Below, one piece after another: positions 62,305 through 64,000 of a stretch of 64,000 nt of DNA (position 1 is its first letter; every line of letters starts with the position of its first letter). Source of the stretch: Sphingopyxis sp. Lineage in GTDB: Bacteria > Pseudomonadota > Alphaproteobacteria > Sphingomonadales > Sphingomonadaceae. Both the position numbers and the translations under genes were made by a program. The stretch covers positions 1 to 64,000 of the forward strand of contig NZ_JAOZVW010000146.1 of the NCBI RefSeq assembly GCF_025869345.1, written 5' to 3'. The notes beneath the pieces are model-generated. The model was not told where the DNA came from, did no database searches, and was given only the letters and a program-made list of their open reading frames with translations.

Positions 62305-64000
62305 TCAGAATTTGAAGCGGCCGGTCACGCCATAGGTGCGCGGCTGGCTGGGGTAGCCCGACACGCTGCCCGACTGGGCGACGGCGTTGAACACCGTCGT
62401 CAGATATTGCGCGTTGGTGAGGTTGCGGCCCCACACGCCAAGCTCGAACCCGTTGGTCAGCGCAACGGTGAACGACGCGTTGAGCTGGTTCACCTCGCGC
62501 TTCAGATTCTGCGCGACCGTCGCCGGAAGGCCGAGCAGGCCGTCGACGATCTGGGTCGGGCTTTCATACTGATAGTCGATGTGCGCGATCGCCTTCGTCC
62601 CGCCCGCGAATTCGTGGGTGTAGGTGCCGCCCATCGACACCGACAGGTCGGGGATGCCCGCGGGCTTCAGGCCCGACAGGTCGCCGAACGCCGACGCGAC
62701 GAAACTGTCGTATTTGGGGTCGAGCCAGGTGACCGCCAGGTTCAGGTTCAGGCCCCGCACCGGCCGCACCGACCCGTCGAACTCGAGGCCCCAGGTCGAC
62801 TGCTTGCCCGCATTGGCGAGCGCGAAGCCGGTGCCGGTGAAGACGTTCGACTGGAAGCCCTTGATCGACTGCTTGAACACCGCAAGGTTCAGCGAGGCGA
62901 CCGACCACTGTGCCTTCAGCCCGGCCTCATAGACCGACGATTCTTCCGGCGCCGCAAAGCGTGTGCCCGACACGAGGTTCGGCGTGCCGAGACCACCCGA
63001 AATGATCGCCGGCAAATCGCTGGCGAGCGGACGGCTGTCGCGCGACAGGTTGACCGAGCTCGCCTTGAAGCCGGTCGCATAGGTCGCATAGACGTTGAGC
63101 GTATCGGTCACCTTATAGGCGAGGCGCGCGCTGTAGCTGAAGTCGCCGTCGTTGGTCCGGCCCGGCTCGACGCTGTTCGGAACGTCGAGGAAGGGCGGCA
63201 GGAACTGGAATGCCTTCAGCGGATTGAGCGGGTTCGCCGCCGGGTTGTTCTGGTTGGCGTTCGCGATGGCCTGGAACTGCGCGAAGGTCGCCGCGGTTGC
63301 CGGGTTGGTCGCAAATGCCAGAACGGCCGCCGGATCGTTCGGATTGACACCCGCCTGCTGCAGCGCGCCGCCGAGTATCAACTGGTTGCGGAACGGCGCA
63401 TAGGCCGGGGCATCGAGGTCGATACCCGAGAAGACGTCGGTGCTCGTCACGTCGGTCGAGAAACGCTTCTTGTCCTTGGTGTAGTTGCCGCCAAGGGTCA
63501 GCGTCAGGCGATCGGTGATCTCGAAATCGAGCGTACCGAAGATCGACCAGGCGGTGTTCTTCATGCGATAATATTCGTCCATGCCGTCACCCGCATGGAA
63601 GAAGGAGCCGCTCGGTGCACCGAGCGCGGCTTCGAGCACTGGAACGCTCAACGCACCGCCGCTCGCCGCCTGAATCAACGCATTGCCATAGGCGCGGAAG
63701 TCGTCGCCGAAATAGATCTGGCTGTGCTGCTTGATCTTCTCGTTGAAATAATAGCCGCCGACGAGGAAATTGATCGGGCCGTCGAAATCCGACGCCAGAC
63801 GCAGTTCCTGGGTGAAGGTGTTGATCGCGGTATCGTCCGACTTCTGCCCGATCAGGTCGGCGCTGGTGAAGTCCGAATCCTGGTTGGTGTCGGCGCGAAC
63901 CTGGCGATAGGCGGTGATCGAGGTCAGCGCCATATTGCCGAGATCATAGTCGATCTGGCCCGAGCCGCCGTAATTCTTGATCACGTTCGACGACAGGAAA
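62305..64000 (-). CDS. TonB-dependent receptor, N-terminus beyond window edge
   Basis: Beta-barrel and C-terminus present (..YGVTGRFKF); ORF open to the right edge, so the listed M at 63984 is internal. Confidence 0.93.
   Translation of the reverse strand, partial: FLSSNVIKNYGGSGQIDYDLGNMALTSITAYRQVRADTNQDSDFTSADLIGQKSDDTAINTFTQELRLASDFDGPINFLVGGYYFNEKIKQHSQIYFGDDFRAYGNALIQAASGGALSVPVLEAALGAPSGSFFHAGDGMDEYYRMKNTAWSIFGTLDFEITDRLTLTLGGNYTKDKKRFSTDVTSTDVFSGIDLDAPAYAPFRNQLILGGALQQAGVNPNDPAAVLAFATNPATAATFAQFQAIANANQNNPAANPLNPLKAFQFLPPFLDVPNSVEPGRTNDGDFSYSARLAYKVTDTLNVYATYATGFKASSVNLSRDSRPLASDLPAIISGGLGTPNLVSGTRFAAPEESSVYEAGLKAQWSVASLNLAVFKQSIKGFQSNVFTGTGFALANAGKQSTWGLEFDGSVRPVRGLNLNLAVTWLDPKYDSFVASAFGDLSGLKPAGIPDLSVSMGGTYTHEFAGGTKAIAHIDYQYESPTQIVDGLLGLPATVAQNLKREVNQLNASFTVALTNGFELGVWGRNLTNAQYLTTVFNAVAQSGSVSGYPSQPRTYGVTGRFKF

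Noticed and set aside
63984-64000. Start codon of the rightmost TonB receptor at 63984
   Set aside because: Translation there is already interior beta-barrel sequence with no signal peptide or plug, so the gene is truncated by the window edge.

Overview
A 64 kb GC-rich chromosomal window with gene content typical of Sphingomonadales (Sphingopyxis/Sphingomonas-like; lineage is inference). Most of it is housekeeping: a complete dcw cell-wall/division cluster on the minus strand (mraZ-rsmH-ftsL-ftsI-murE-murF-mraY-murD-ftsW-murG-murC-murB-ddlB-ftsQ-ftsA-ftsZ, about 44.6 to 26.0 kb); a glycine-cleavage operon behind a tandem glycine riboswitch; tRNA-Trp/secE/nusG/rplK/rplA; rpsF-rpsR-rplI; an Mla/MCE lipid transporter; fabD-fabG; dgt; folE; and three TonB-dependent receptors. 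The unusual signal is mostly in the non-coding DNA and a small element in the fab operon. (1) A 442-bp element encoding a GxxExxY/PD-(D/E)XK-like protein lies between fabD and fabG, bounded by terminal inverted repeats made of three 8-mers (TTC-ACGCGGAG x3). The repeats appear to supply both the gene's Shine-Dalgarno and its C-terminal codons. (2) The same repeat grammar (three CRCRRAG heptamers per arm, 1- or 2-nt spacers, arms inverted) recurs without a gene in nested palindromes at 22.6-22.95 kb and 53.0-53.3 kb. (3) Several otherwise unrelated REP-like palindromes share a CGTCA-[hairpin]-CCA layout, and a related one is translated in-frame within a DUF4350-like gene. (4) Upstream of mraZ are six G-rich boxes in exact 10-bp phase (putative MraZ operator) next to five GANTC (CcrM-type) sites in 70 bp. 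Other leads: a Gdx/SugE guanidinium exporter with a guanidine-II-like ACGG hairpin, a Zur-like palindrome before a ZnuD-like receptor, and a Shine-Dalgarno-sequestering leader before a large TonB receptor. No CRISPR, prophage or classical transposase was found. Homology calls come from reading protein sequences; no database search was run.
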